Shown: positions 1-9,259 of the stretch, in pieces | Numbering within the stretch: the stretch's first letter is position 1 | How the letters are laid out: every line of letters starts with the position of its first letter | Source of the DNA: Cylindrotheca closterium | Lineage: Eukaryota; Bacillariophyta; Bacillariophyceae; Bacillariales; Bacillariaceae | Assembly: GCA_933822405.4 (NCBI GenBank) | Contig: CAKOGP040002424.1 | Location: 248,395-312,394 of the forward strand | Direction of reading: 5' to 3' | Length of the DNA stretch: 64,000 bases | Notes under the pieces: model-generated | Seen by the model: the letters and a program-made list of their open reading frames with translations, nothing else | Databases searched by the model: none | What the model was told of the DNA's origin: nothing | Program-made: the position numbers and the translations under genes

Positions 1-406
1 GTCGAAACATCTCCATCCGAGCATGTGTCGAAATTCTGTTGCTTCCGAATACATTGCAAGTGAATCTTCGCTTCGCATCAGAGTCATTTTCAGCTTCGTC
101 ATCATCATCACAACTTTCCACAGCCGTCAGTTGCGACTTCATCGAAGCAAATGGTGGAAAAAATTCTGGGTCTCGAAAGGGACCATGGCTGACTGGGAGA
201 ACAGCCGGAGGTTTGAATACGTTGTGATTCCTTTGCCTTGTTTTTGGTTCCAAGCCAGCATCACAGTTCCATCGTTTGGGTGGACTCAAAACAACTTCGT
301 CTTCCGAGTATGTCAATGAAGCTGCAGTCAAGGAACCAACAGAAATAGAGTCACCGTCCACAAAACATACATCTCTTGGGACCATAGAATTATCGTGATA
401 AGGCAT
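1..406 (-). CDS. Partial unknown protein, N-terminal part at the window edge
   Basis: A minus-strand reading frame opens at an ATG at 406 and stays open to the left edge of the window (135 codons), so the gene continues outside. An in-frame TGA lies about 40 nt upstream of the ATG, which supports this start unless an upstream exon is spliced on at the AG near 440. The visible protein is polar, with an acidic run (residues CDDDDEAEND) followed by a basic stretch. No family is recognised. Its codon pattern and lack of stops over 400 nt favour real coding sequence, whereas the overlapping plus-strand frames of 60-100 codons look like shadows. Function unknown. Confidence 0.55.
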   Translation of the reverse strand, partial: MPYHDNSMVPRDVCFVDGDSISVGSLTAASLTYSEDEVVLSPPKRWNCDAGLEPKTRQRNHNVFKPPAVLPVSHGPFRDPEFFPPFASMKSQLTAVESCDDDDEAENDSDAKRRFTCNVFGSNRISTHARMEMFR

Positions 407-921
407 TGCTTCAATACGGCAAATCAATGGATCAACATCTAATCAGCAGAATGATATTCGATTGAGTTTGTGACAACGACTTGGAATTTTCTGAGAAAAC
501 CAAACTACACGTGTACCGATATATGTAGGCGGAGAATTCATAGATTTTCTAATTACCATGCACCAAACTGTCGAGTCGACGAGCAGTGACAGGCAGGCGC
601 GCCTTACATTTATGGATCCGTCTTGGTTTCCGCGACGGTTTTATGGTGCGATGCCCGTTACAAAGACCACGATCCAGGCTGGAGCACGAGTCACACAATC
701 GGAGGGGACAGGAATATACGAGTGATGAACTCCACCTACTTCTAAGCAATGTGACTCCTAAAAGACTAATATAGCTATCTGAGTCGATTCAACAGAAGTT
801 GGTGCCCCTGGAAAACATTATACTCCACTTTTTGTCTTTGCAACTCAACTACCACCTCTTGTTCGGAGTTTAGTAAATCCACGATGCATAGGAATGCTGG
901 TAGCGGATCACCTGCTGGGCA
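407..921. other. Intergenic stretch, no gene seen
   Basis: About 515 bases between the head of the partial gene and the tail of the coiled-coil gene. Only short frames without ATG starts or recognisable residues are present. A possible splice acceptor for the left-edge gene lies near 440 on the minus strand. It presumably holds that gene's promoter and 5' UTR; no RNA gene was recognised. Confidence 0.5.
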
Positions 922-1815
922 TTAGGAGCCATATGCAGTTTCCATATCCTGCAAAAGCATTGCCCACAATCGCTGCTTTGTCTCCAACTTCGCAACCATT
1001 TCCGAACGATATTCATTTTCGTGCACTCTAGCATTTGAAGATGCATTTGGTGTGAGATTTTCGGTTCCACCTCCTAGAGACTGCAGTCCTGGTGCTTTTA
1101 GTTGCTCTTCAAGGAGTGATTCGATGATCTCGATCCTTTCCTTCACATTGCTGAGCAACTCCTGAAACACATGCGTTTCTCGACGGAGTGCTCTGTCAGC
1201 GAGGAGATATTTTCGCTTCAACAAGGCGGCCAATAAGTTGGATCCCCCGTTGCTTGATTGTGATAGACCGGTACGGTAGCTTCCAGAGAGAAACCTTTGA
1301 CCATACGGCGATTGTTGGCTGGATAGGGGAATAACACTTGATCGGGCAAGAATGCTGTTTGTAACCTCATTTTTCGGCACTGTTGAGGGAGTCAGGGGGT
1401 ACTGCTCAGCTTGAATATCTTCACTTTGGTATTTTGCTGCTTCATCATGTACGGCTTTGTTTAACTTTACCGCGTTTACCAGTCCTCCCAATTGCCGGCG
1501 CTGCTTTAGGAACTGTTCAATAGTCCCGAACACATCTTCTTGCACTTCGCCATCATCTTTTACATCCACCAAATCATCACGTTGTCCCTCAAACTGAGTT
1601 TCTAGGGAATCAGCGGTATACAGTGAGCGGAGGATTTGGAGGTGAAGCCGAAGAAAGGAATTCTTGGGTGTGGTTGGAATGAAACTTTGCGGATCTGCAA
1701 AGCTGCCGTTGTTTTCGACTAGAAGAGACCGTTTTGCTAATTTCACCTGCCCATCCCCACTCTCATTGAACTCTGATCTTCCTCGTTTTCTTGATTGCTC
1801 TGTAATGTCTGCCAT
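922..1815 (-). CDS. Unknown protein with basic N-terminus and coiled-coil C-terminus
   Basis: Single-exon gene of 297 residues, starting at the ATG at 1815 (the frame extends upstream only through a TTG). The N-terminus carries a basic cluster (RKRGR) that could be a nuclear localisation signal. The centre is rich in Ser, Asn and Gln. The last 100 residues (LLKRKYLLADRALRRE onward) are charged and heptad-like, suggesting a coiled coil that may mediate assembly. No catalytic motif and no family was recognised. The gene lies back-to-back with FIS1, whose ATG is 187 nt away, so the two probably share a divergent promoter region. A nuclear or cytosolic scaffold role is a guess from composition only. 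Confidence 0.6.
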   Translation of the reverse strand: MADITEQSRKRGRSEFNESGDGQVKLAKRSLLVENNGSFADPQSFIPTTPKNSFLRLHLQILRSLYTADSLETQFEGQRDDLVDVKDDGEVQEDVFGTIEQFLKQRRQLGGLVNAVKLNKAVHDEAAKYQSEDIQAEQYPLTPSTVPKNEVTNSILARSSVIPLSSQQSPYGQRFLSGSYRTGLSQSSNGGSNLLAALLKRKYLLADRALRRETHVFQELLSNVKERIEIIESLLEEQLKAPGLQSLGGGTENLTPNASSNARVHENEYRSEMVAKLETKQRLWAMLLQDMETAYGS

Positions 1816-2001
1816 TTTTTGATCTTTTGGGTGCAATACCGACCCTGGTAAGTTGATTGAAGAATGAAACCATCGTTGCTGAATATTGGTTGGCCGTTAA
1901 CGGAACGTTATTTCTTCTCAGGTGTTCGACAACGCGTTGCCCATGTCAATCGGAACACAACAACAAGAATAACTGGAACATACAGTACTTTAGAATCAAA
2001 C

Positions 2002-2676
2002 ATGGGAGAAACAAAGAAGAAACAGCAACAAGCAAAGGCAGACATTGACCAGAAGTTTGCAATGGCCCGTCCAAATCGGCAAATTTTGGAGGATCTTGCG
2101 GTATGTTAGCGTCTTTCTTCGAAAGTATCAGAATTCTGGAAGAAGCCTCACCTCAATCGTGCTTTTGATCTTTAAATCACCAATTGAATGTTTTCCACAG
2201 GTTGCCTGTGCCAAGGATCCATCTCCTGATAATACCTTCCAATATGCATTTTGCCTTTCCAAGTCACCAGAGAGATCTGAGTTGCGTTATGCCATTACGA
2301 TTTTGGATGGGCTTGTCAAGGAAGGATACGAACATCAAATGGATTGTATGTATGGTGGAGCATGCGCCTTTTATCTTCTAGAGGACTACGACAGATGTAG
2401 GGTAAGTCAAAACTATGTGACTGAGGAGGCTTCGTGTCCCACAACTTCTATCCACAACCTCTTCTAACCATGGTGCTGATTCAGGAACGCTGTGAAAACA
2501 TTCTGCGGTCGAATCCTGAGAGCCGGCTTACAATGGAGCTTCATCTCGCATGCATCGAAGCAAAGGAACAGAAGGAAGCAGAATTGATGAAGAAGACTGC
2601 AATTGGAGGTGCCGTTGCCATGGGAGCTCTTGGTGTTGCAGGTGCAGTGGCCAGCGTCTTGTTGGCAAAGAGATAG
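2002..2676 (+). CDS. FIS1: Mitochondrial fission 1 protein FIS1
   Basis: Three exons, 2002-2100, 2201-2401 and 2485-2676, splice in phase 0 at GTATGT/CAG and GTAAGT/CAG to give 163 residues, close to the usual 150. The protein has the all-helical TPR-like body of FIS1 ([20 protein letters not shown], then the second TPR around [20 protein letters not shown]) and a C-terminal hydrophobic helix ([19 protein letters not shown]) ending in a short basic tail (AKR), the tail-anchor that inserts in the outer mitochondrial and peroxisomal membranes. FIS1 recruits the dynamin-type fission machinery. Compared with the human protein the N-terminus has a lysine/glutamine-rich extension. Identification rests on domain order, tail anchor and length. 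Confidence 0.9.
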
Positions 2677-2859
2677 GTGTGAAGAGGAGAGAAAAGGTTG
2701 TCACTTGTATCATGCATCTGTCGAAATAAATAACTTGGCAGGGCACAAACGTCATGAAAACACTATGAAAAGTACTTTGCATCATTTATCAAGCTAAATG
2801 TGGTTACTATCGTTACAAGGTGGTGTGCTTATTGGTTTGGCATTTTTCATACAGTCTGC

Positions 2860-3860
2860 CTAGCTTCTAGATTCTCCATCAATCACATTTTGGAGGAACC
2901 ACATTCCCACAAGCGACAAGGATGATACAACCCCGGCGGTTAGCAGTCCAGAATCTTCGATCGCTTCCTTGAGCAACTCGAATACAGCCACCCATGCCAT
3001 AGCTCCACCTGCAAAGCCCAACCCAGCCGGTAGAACAGGAATAAAGTGGTGAACAAATTCATAAGCTGGAACTGCCATGAGTGGTTGAGGAACACTCGTC
3101 AACACAGCCCACACCATTGCCGTCAACAAACTGGTCCCGCGTGGCATTAGTGTAACAGCCATCGCCAATCCCTCTGGAATGTTGTGTACAGCAAGACTTG
3201 CAGAAATAAAGACACCAAGCTCACTACCGTGAGAACCACCGAAACTGACGCCAATTCCAACTCCTTCAGAAAAGGAATGAAGGGTCATAACGAAGAAGAT
3301 CAAGAACGCACGCTTCGCATCTGCACCACCAAGACCACCGATGCTCAGATCCTCATAATCAGCCAAAACTCGCTCAGTCACATTGATGAACAAAAGGCCA
3401 ATTACTGCCCCTATGCCTGTTCTCACTAAAACCGATAACTCCGATGTATCCTTTGGATCTTCAAAGTTGCATCCCTCATGTACCAGAGAATAACTAGCCG
3501 CAATCATCATCCCAGCAGCAATAGCTATAATGCCGAGGAATGTTAGCACACAGTAGATGAAAAAGGACGCAGTACACAATGCTAAGGCTTTCAAAACGTA
3601 CAATTCGATATTCCAACCCAGTAAGAAGCAAGGTTTGGGGCAAATGCTAATGGTATAGCGCCGATTCCGGTGCTAACAGCTGTCAACCATCCATAATAAA
3701 AAACGTGTTGTATTGAAGGCGCTTCCCCATGAGGTGGCTGCAGGGGAGTAGGCATGGCATAATAGGTGATAGCCGCACATATTATAAGGGCAAAATAAAC
3801 CCAGGTCTCCGTCGGATGGACTGTTGTTTTCTTGCTTTTCTCTGTTGTTTCTGAAGTCAT
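2860..3860 (-). CDS. ZIP-family divalent metal transporter (ZupT/GufA-like)
   Basis: Two exons, 3860-3602 and 3524-2860, joined across a 77-nt intron (GTACG...TATAG), give 307 residues. The join restores a continuous membrane segment (GISNSIAAGMMIAAS). The diagnostic ZIP metal-site helices are both present, HSFSEG in helix IV and HNIPEG in helix V, the pattern of the GufA/ZupT branch. About eight hydrophobic segments are visible. These carriers move zinc, iron or manganese into the cytosol; which metal and which membrane cannot be read from sequence. A hydrophobic stretch follows a short charged N-terminus, without a clear plastid signal. It converges with FIS1 (183 nt between stops) and diverges from the 2Fe-2S gene. 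Confidence 0.9.
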
Positions 3861-4316
3861 ATTTTCTTTCTAAAGGTGCTTTGAAAGACCAAGAAACACT
3901 GTCCTGTTCACTAAGATTCGTATTGTCGCTTCAATCACGGAACAAAAAAATGGTGACAAACAAACAACAATCTTGTGTTCAATTTCGCGACCTTTTTGCT
4001 ACAAATTGACTGGCGAGCGCGTTATATCTCTCTGATTGTTTGGCGGATACTGTGACGACCGAAGCCTCGATTGAGCGATGAACAGAGGGCCGTTGATTGG
4101 GACAGCACTGTCCTCTGTTGTTTGTGTTCAGCATTTGCCTCTCAACGTCAGCTGGGTTAGGCAGGACAAGCATCCAGACGGTCAAAGAACTATCGAAGTA
4201 CGTTTTGATGTGTCAATCGTCATTCGGCCACGCACATCAGAACAAACTCATCATGTTGACATTCTTCTGATCACAAAAAATTGCCATAATCGATCTAATA
4301 TTGAAACATCTGAACA
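3861..4316. promoter_or_regulatory. Divergent intergenic region between ZIP transporter and 2Fe-2S protein
   Basis: About 455 bases between two head-to-head start codons, holding the promoters and 5' UTRs of a metal transporter and a plastid iron-sulfur protein. No clear TATA box or repeated operator was picked out. Frames inside it are short and lack family motifs. Shared control by metal status is possible from the gene pairing but is inference. Confidence 0.4.
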
Positions 4317-4721
4317 ATGAGTCAATCAAAGTTGGTATTCCTATTCGCTGTGCTAGTCCTCTGCTCAACTAGTGTCCTCGGTTTCAGCAGTCCTCAATTG
4401 AAAATTCGCCAAGATACCAGCTTGAACATCTTCGGAGGACTCAAGGGTGCATTTGCTAATGAAGAAATGGGTGCCAAGAAGAACGAAGGCCTTTCCAATG
4501 GACCAAATATCAACGATAATGTGACTGTCAATGGAAAGGCTGTCCAAGGAGCCGTTGTCGGACAAAAGATTACTGTTGTTGCCGGTCGAGCCCGTGTCAA
4601 GATTCCCGTGAACTGCCAAAAAGGAGACTGTGGAACATGCATGGCGATGGTCAACGGGAAGAAGGTGAAGGCTTGCCAAACAGCCTTAGGCGCTGGAAAG
4701 TGCACTATCAAGACCTTGTAA
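4317..4721 (+). CDS. Small plastid-targeted 2Fe-2S ferredoxin-like protein
   Basis: Intronless, 134 residues. A signal peptide (residues 1-21, hydrophobic LVFLFAVLVLC) ends at LG followed by FSS, the F-type cleavage context of diatom complex plastids. The mature part is one 2Fe-2S fold with cysteines at 100, 105, 108 and 120, spacing C-x4-C-x2-C-x11-C. The first three match plant-type ferredoxins (C-x4-C-x2-C), but those have about 29 residues before the fourth Cys. The short x11 gap is that of CoxS/xanthine-dehydrogenase-type 2Fe-2S domains. It is therefore probably an electron carrier or cluster-binding subunit of the plastid stroma rather than canonical photosynthetic ferredoxin. The redox partner is unknown. 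Confidence 0.8.
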   Translation: MSQSKLVFLFAVLVLCSTSVLGFSSPQLKIRQDTSLNIFGGLKGAFANEEMGAKKNEGLSNGPNINDNVTVNGKAVQGAVVGQKITVVAGRARVKIPVNCQKGDCGTCMAMVNGKKVKACQTALGAGKCTIKTL

Positions 4722-4798
4722 GGGGCGAAAATTATAACCGATAGAATATGAGTGTTTCTTCAATCAAAGCCTAGGGTCTAGTCTTCACAAACACATCA

Positions 4799-7195
4799 CT
4801 AGGTTATCTTGATTGTACAAAATTGGACTGAAGTTTCCATATCAATTGCCAGGCCACCGGAACTCTTTCCATTCTCCGCAACCATCTGAGTTAGCTTTGC
4901 CAAGTAAATGGTGTTTCCAACACATATTTTAGCAAGTTGGCGCAGGTCATTCTCGCTAGCTGAGACGAAGTCTGAATCTATAACCTTCAGTTGCGACTCC
5001 AGCTTATCAACCATAGTCTTGCTCGTTTTGAAACATTCTGAAGCCGAATTGAGTAATTCCTTTTGATCCACACTTGAGAAATCTGATCCTTGCTTGTAGT
5101 CTGCATAGGTGAGAGGTGGAGGTTGTGGCATCACTTGGAACGCCTCGAATCGCTTCTCGAATATCTTTTCTTTTGAAGTGAACTCAAAGTCTATCTCCTT
5201 AATGAGGCCTGCTTGATTTACAGCTGCCATAAACTGCAACAGAGAATGATGTTAGCTGGTCTGCGCGTCGAGACAAACAACGGCTCGAATGCTACTTACT
5301 CTGACGGTACCTCGACATAGACCCCTTCTCAGATTCATGAGGAGGAATTCGTAGTCATCCTCGATGTCCTCAGCTGTGGGTAAAGCTACAGTGTTGGCTG
5401 CCTTCTTGTTGTGCTTGCCGCCTTTCTTCTTCCCTCTTTGTATTTTGCTCTTGGCTTCAGCCATTTGCGCCTCTGCGGCTTTGTGTGCATTCTTCAATTG
5501 ACGAATGGTCGAAAGCTGCGTTATCAGTGACGAAAGCAAGTAGTCTCTGTACCAGTACACAACCGCTATTTCATACTCCGAGCAGAAAAGATCCAACTCA
5601 AGGCCGAGGGCTACCGTATGATCCATCAAAAAAATTGATATGGTCAATGCATATAGAGTGAAGTAGGGCGCAGCTCCGGGGTTTTCCTGCTTCAAGGCAC
5701 TATCCACCAACTGTGCCTCTTGAATCAGTGTTGTCCAGTCGATCAACATGACAGCATCGATGTACGCTCGTTGTCGTTGACGATTCAATACCATAACCTT
5801 CAGTATATCGTACATTGGTTTTGCCATACGTGTAATGAAGGCCCCAGAGTATTGGTTGTTGAAAATTGTGTCTGGTAAGTGGAACTGTCGTTGCATGCTC
5901 TTTGTGATCAAAGCAGGAAGAGGATGTTGCCCAAAAATCTTCTCATCAAAGTACAAATTCAGGACAACCAACGATTGAATGAGAATGTTCAGCTCTGAAA
6001 CGGAGATCACGAATAGCATTCGTCTGATTCTATCAAGTGAGTCACCCTTGAGTAGCATTCGGCACAATGCCCAATCCAGATCACGTGTAAATTTCACAAA
6101 GAATGACATGGTGTCTGGGAGCGTTTGAAAGCGAATGGCTCTGACAGGAGCATTACCAACAAGAGGCCGATTCACATGCGAATCGAATACTCTGCGAATG
6201 GTAGTTTTCGCCGAGTCTGGTTTGCGCTTTTCTAACCTTTCAATAGTCGGGCAGAGCTTTTCCAGAGCTTGAAGCGATTGTTTTGCCATTCTTTGCACCT
6301 TCTCGATAGCCTGTCGTACATTTCCCCCGTTCAAACGAGCCATGGTAGTGCACATCGCCAAGAGATCCAATTTATACTTCAACAGTTGCGCTATGACGTC
6401 AACTTCGTCTTTATCTTTGTCATCGACTTCAGAAACCATGTACTCAAGCGTGTTTGCGACTATATTCACAACCGAACCTTCATCTCTGTCATTGAATACG
6501 TCTATACTGTACGTGCTGACAGTAAAGTCTTCTTCTTCGTAGATATCCGCATTGAGAATGATACTCCGTATTGAATCAGTAAGTTCCAATATAATTAGTG
6601 TTGAAGCATATACGACGTTTTGGGCGAGAGTCCCTTTCATCGACTGCTTCTCTTTCCCATCGTCGTTCGAAACAGGTCCAATTAAACGTTGTTTCATGTC
6701 TGTAACCACAGGTTTGTGTGCATATAAACAAGTATATGTGCTCTCCACAACCGAGGCTCCACCAAGTAGCGATTCCAATCGGATCATATTTTCTACCAGT
6801 ATGTGAGCTGCATCCAAATTTGTAAGCCCATCCCAAGGAAGTGGATCAACAGCATCGTCAAGTCCCGTTGGCACAGGCCGCGGAAATACTAAACGGTCAT
6901 TATTGTCGTCCACTTTTACACCAAAAGGAGCGACCTCAGAGATCGGAATTTCACAACAATCCATCTTTGGGTCCATGACTTCTAATGCGGCCATGGCATC
7001 TTGAAGGTTGAACCTATCAGTGTTGCAAAGCATCGGATTAGATACTGTTAGAGATTTGGCTGCATCATCCAATATGGTTGTAATATCAACCATCTCCTTT
7101 TCAGCCTCCTCTGGTATTTCGTCCATGTCGTCGGAGCTGGTGTCGCTCATTTTCACTTTTGTTTGTTTGTGTAAATTCAGCCTCATTTTCTTCAT
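4799..7195 (-). CDS. NAA35: NatC N-terminal acetyltransferase auxiliary subunit NAA35 (Mak10)
   Basis: Two exons, 7195-5300 and 5233-4799, with a 66-nt intron (GTAAGT...GCAG, phase 0) give 776 residues, near the family size. The hallmark Mak10 segment DAMAALEVMDPKMD sits near residue 66 and is followed by the conserved region with NMIRLESLLGGASV. NAA35 is the large scaffold of NatC; it holds the catalytic NAA30 subunit and positions it at ribosomes to acetylate nascent Met-hydrophobic N-termini. A lysine-rich stretch (KSKIQRGKKKGGKHNKKAA) near the C-terminus could contact ribosomal RNA. An alternative start, ATG at 7150 (MSDTSSDD), would drop 15 residues. The retrotransposon is inserted about 80 nt upstream of its start codon, so promoter disruption is possible. 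Confidence 0.92.
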
Positions 7196-7276
7196 CTTCT
7201 GAGACTGAGATTCAATCGAACAGGTCGGGCGTATACGTGGTGGTGGACAGATGAGATTTTATTTAGTTCTTTTGCG

Positions 7277-7458
7277 CTATCGAAGATAGCCAACTGGCGC
7301 CTACCGCCTGGTTTCTTCCGTGAGGGATTCTTTCTTGGTGTGACTCTGGTGGGTTGTGGTGTGAAGCTGGTCTTTTGGATTGCGCGCGAAGCGTGCGGTT
7401 CCAGAAGACCAGTCTTTGATATCCCGCAAAGCGGAATATCAGAGACTTGCTTGCCTAC
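7277..7458 (-). repeat. Split direct repeat Q, outer (3') copy
   Basis: 182 nt identical to 7668-7849. It is the 3' terminus of the element on its coding strand. The extreme end carries a short inverted repeat (CTATC TTC GATAG) that could be part of the recombinase site. Host sequence begins immediately outside with GCGCAAAAG read on the coding strand. Confidence 0.9.
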
Positions 7459-7499
7459 TAGGTCATGCATTGATGCAAATTGCAGCAATGCATGGCCTA
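7459..7499. repeat. 41-nt hairpin inside the element's 3' region
   Basis: Arms 7459-7472 and 7486-7499 are 14 nt each and complementary apart from one position (GTC versus GGC). The loop (7473-7485) itself contains a near-palindromic TGCAAATTGCA. It lies between the outer Q repeat and the inner P repeat, in the 3' untranslated part of the element. It could be an RNA 3'-end, packaging or recombination structure; the role is not known. Confidence 0.7.
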
Positions 7500-7578
7500 A
7501 CAGGGATGTGGAGGGAGGGAAAGAAAGAAATAAATGTATTTCTTGAAGTTCGATAAATTGATCGGACTTGGTGTTGCG

Positions 7579-7667
7579 GAGCAATGATGTTGAGACGGTC
7601 GTTCGACCGTCGTCAGTATGATGAAAGGAATCCAATGATTCGTTCTCGAGCTTTCGTCTACGTTAGA
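7579..7667 (-). repeat. Split direct repeat P, internal copy
   Basis: 89 nt identical to 15664-15752 and directly abutting the internal Q repeat at 7668. The P/Q junction (TTAGA then CTATC on the plus strand) is what would form if the two element ends were joined in a circle. A related 28-nt block (7519-7546, repeated at 15612-15639) lies just beyond, separated by unlike sequence of 32 versus 24 nt. Confidence 0.9.
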
Positions 7668-7849
7668 CTATCGAAGATAGCCAACTGGCGCCTACCGCCT
7701 GGTTTCTTCCGTGAGGGATTCTTTCTTGGTGTGACTCTGGTGGGTTGTGGTGTGAAGCTGGTCTTTTGGATTGCGCGCGAAGCGTGCGGTTCCAGAAGAC
7801 CAGTCTTTGATATCCCGCAAAGCGGAATATCAGAGACTTGCTTGCCTAC
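7668..7849 (-). repeat. Split direct repeat Q, internal copy
   Basis: 182 nt identical to the outer copy at 7277-7458. It follows the recombinase stop codon by about 120 nt on the coding strand and abuts the internal P repeat. Confidence 0.9.
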
Positions 7850-7972
7850 CAAAAGTTGATGATCATGGTGTAATCAACCAACCACCACAACACACGAGAC
7901 GCCATAGAAGAAACAAGATGGAAGAAAACAGGAAGAAATAGGAAAGAAGAAAGATCGGAAGGAAAGATGGAT

Positions 7973-9259
7973 CTAAGAAGAAGGAGAAGAAGAAGAAGAA
8001 AATGTCAACTTCATTGCCCCTTGAATTGTTCGCTCAAGCGTGTCACCAATGGATTGAAAGCAGTCGCGGAGGTAGGTGGGCACAGAGCTCGGAAGCCAGC
8101 GTAATCGAAACGCGATTTCGTCATTATTGGCTCCACCTTTTTGTAAGCACACTGCTGCGGTGACCCGATTGGAATGAGGAACAATTAGATGCCGGTTAAT
8201 CCGCATATAGTGGTTTGGATTGGGATATGCCAAATCAACGGAACGGCGCATCACTTCAGAGACCTCCCTGGATTTTAAGAAGTGATAAGAAGACATGGTG
8301 CCAGAACTCCATACGCCAATAGGGCAAGTGCCAGGCACACCAAGCATTGTCTTGCGACGAATGATACAAACAGCAGCATCGACAGGACAGTAAATTTGGT
8401 GGCCAGTGATCTTGAAGCGCTTCTTCACAAAGTTGAAAGCACTCTTATCATAACGCCAACAAAGCTCAAGCCACACAACATCACCACGGTTGTATCGTGT
8501 TACCAGATGATGGTGTGGGATCAACACATAATCCTTGTCAAAGAAACGAAAATCGATAGCCATCATAGCAAGTGGCATTCCCCGGAACGCTTTGGGAACA
8601 TCATTTTTGTGTGGGATTGTATTGAACAGTTTTCCACGGTCTAAATCGCCTTGAGAATATTCACTGGCCCGAAAACCAGTGAAAATACCTAAGCGGGTCC
8701 AATCATATACACAGTGTACCTTACCAAGGAATGTGGCAGTGGGATCTGGTGAGTTAGCAAGCCATTGTTGCAACGCAACAAACATTTCCATGGTAAATGG
8801 TTCGTATCGTTCATTTTTCTGTTGCCAACAACGACGATCATGAATTTGCTGAAAGAGAAATGGGTGATACCGATTTTGCTTGCCGCCATAAGCAGGATCC
8901 ATAACTTGGATAGGGCGACCTAAGCGATATTGCAAGTATTTGTGAGCTGTTGACAAATAGTTACGAAGTGTATCCGCTTTCAAATCCTCTTTTTCTTTGG
9001 AGTTGTCACCTCGTTTGACATCACGAAGATAAGTGCCAAGTACAAGGATGCAACCGGCATCATCTAACTTTTGTAAATCGTGCTCGGAAAGTTCTTGTCT
9101 GATGCACCAATTGGCAAAAAATTGGGCTCGAGAGTCAAAAGATCTGTCGTTACGCGCCCGTACTGATCCCCTGTCGGCGGTTCTTTCAGCGTCAATGCAA
9201 TCTTGGACAGCAGTTCGAAAGGCAGAAGGCAGATGCGACATGTCTGTAGTTGGGACCAT
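7973..9259 (-). CDS. Tyrosine recombinase (integrase) of the DIRS-type element
   Basis: Frame open from about 9394 to 7973; the first ATG is at 9259 (428 residues). Upstream codons to 9367 have only a TTG. Numbered from 9367, the catalytic residues of the lambda-integrase/YR family are visible: Arg233 (TGFRASE), the HxxR box His398-Arg401 (PHSNR) and Tyr432 (TYLRD). The N-terminal half (residues about 80-150) looks like a SAM-like core-binding domain (FANWCIRQELSEHD, LRNYLSTAHKYL). The enzyme would integrate a double-stranded circular DNA copy by conservative recombination. It overlaps the RT gene by 196 nt or more in the -1 frame, so it may be made by internal initiation or by frameshifting. 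Lys beta-2 was not located with confidence. Confidence 0.88.
   Translation of the reverse strand: MVPTTDMSHLPSAFRTAVQDCIDAERTADRGSVRARNDRSFDSRAQFFANWCIRQELSEHDLQKLDDAGCILVLGTYLRDVKRGDNSKEKEDLKADTLRNYLSTAHKYLQYRLGRPIQVMDPAYGGKQNRYHPFLFQQIHDRRCWQQKNERYEPFTMEMFVALQQWLANSPDPTATFLGKVHCVYDWTRLGIFTGFRASEYSQGDLDRGKLFNTIPHKNDVPKAFRGMPLAMMAIDFRFFDKDYVLIPHHHLVTRYNRGDVVWLELCWRYDKSAFNFVKKRFKITGHQIYCPVDAAVCIIRRKTMLGVPGTCPIGVWSSGTMSSYHFLKSREVSEVMRRSVDLAYPNPNHYMRINRHLIVPHSNRVTAAVCLQKGGANNDEIAFRLRWLPSSVPTYLRDCFQSIGDTLERTIQGAMKLTFSSSSSPSS

Noticed and set aside
7277..7849. The 182-nt direct repeats first looked like LTRs of a solo or nested LTR element
   Set aside because: They sit on the same side of the coding body, separated by the P repeat, and the element encodes a tyrosine recombinase with no DDE integrase or protease. 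Split direct repeats explain them better.
7192..7859. Frames of 60-147 codons across the P/Q repeats on both strands
   Set aside because: They follow the repeat DNA, start partly at non-ATG codons and have no protein features; the two similar frames simply reflect the duplicated Q repeat.
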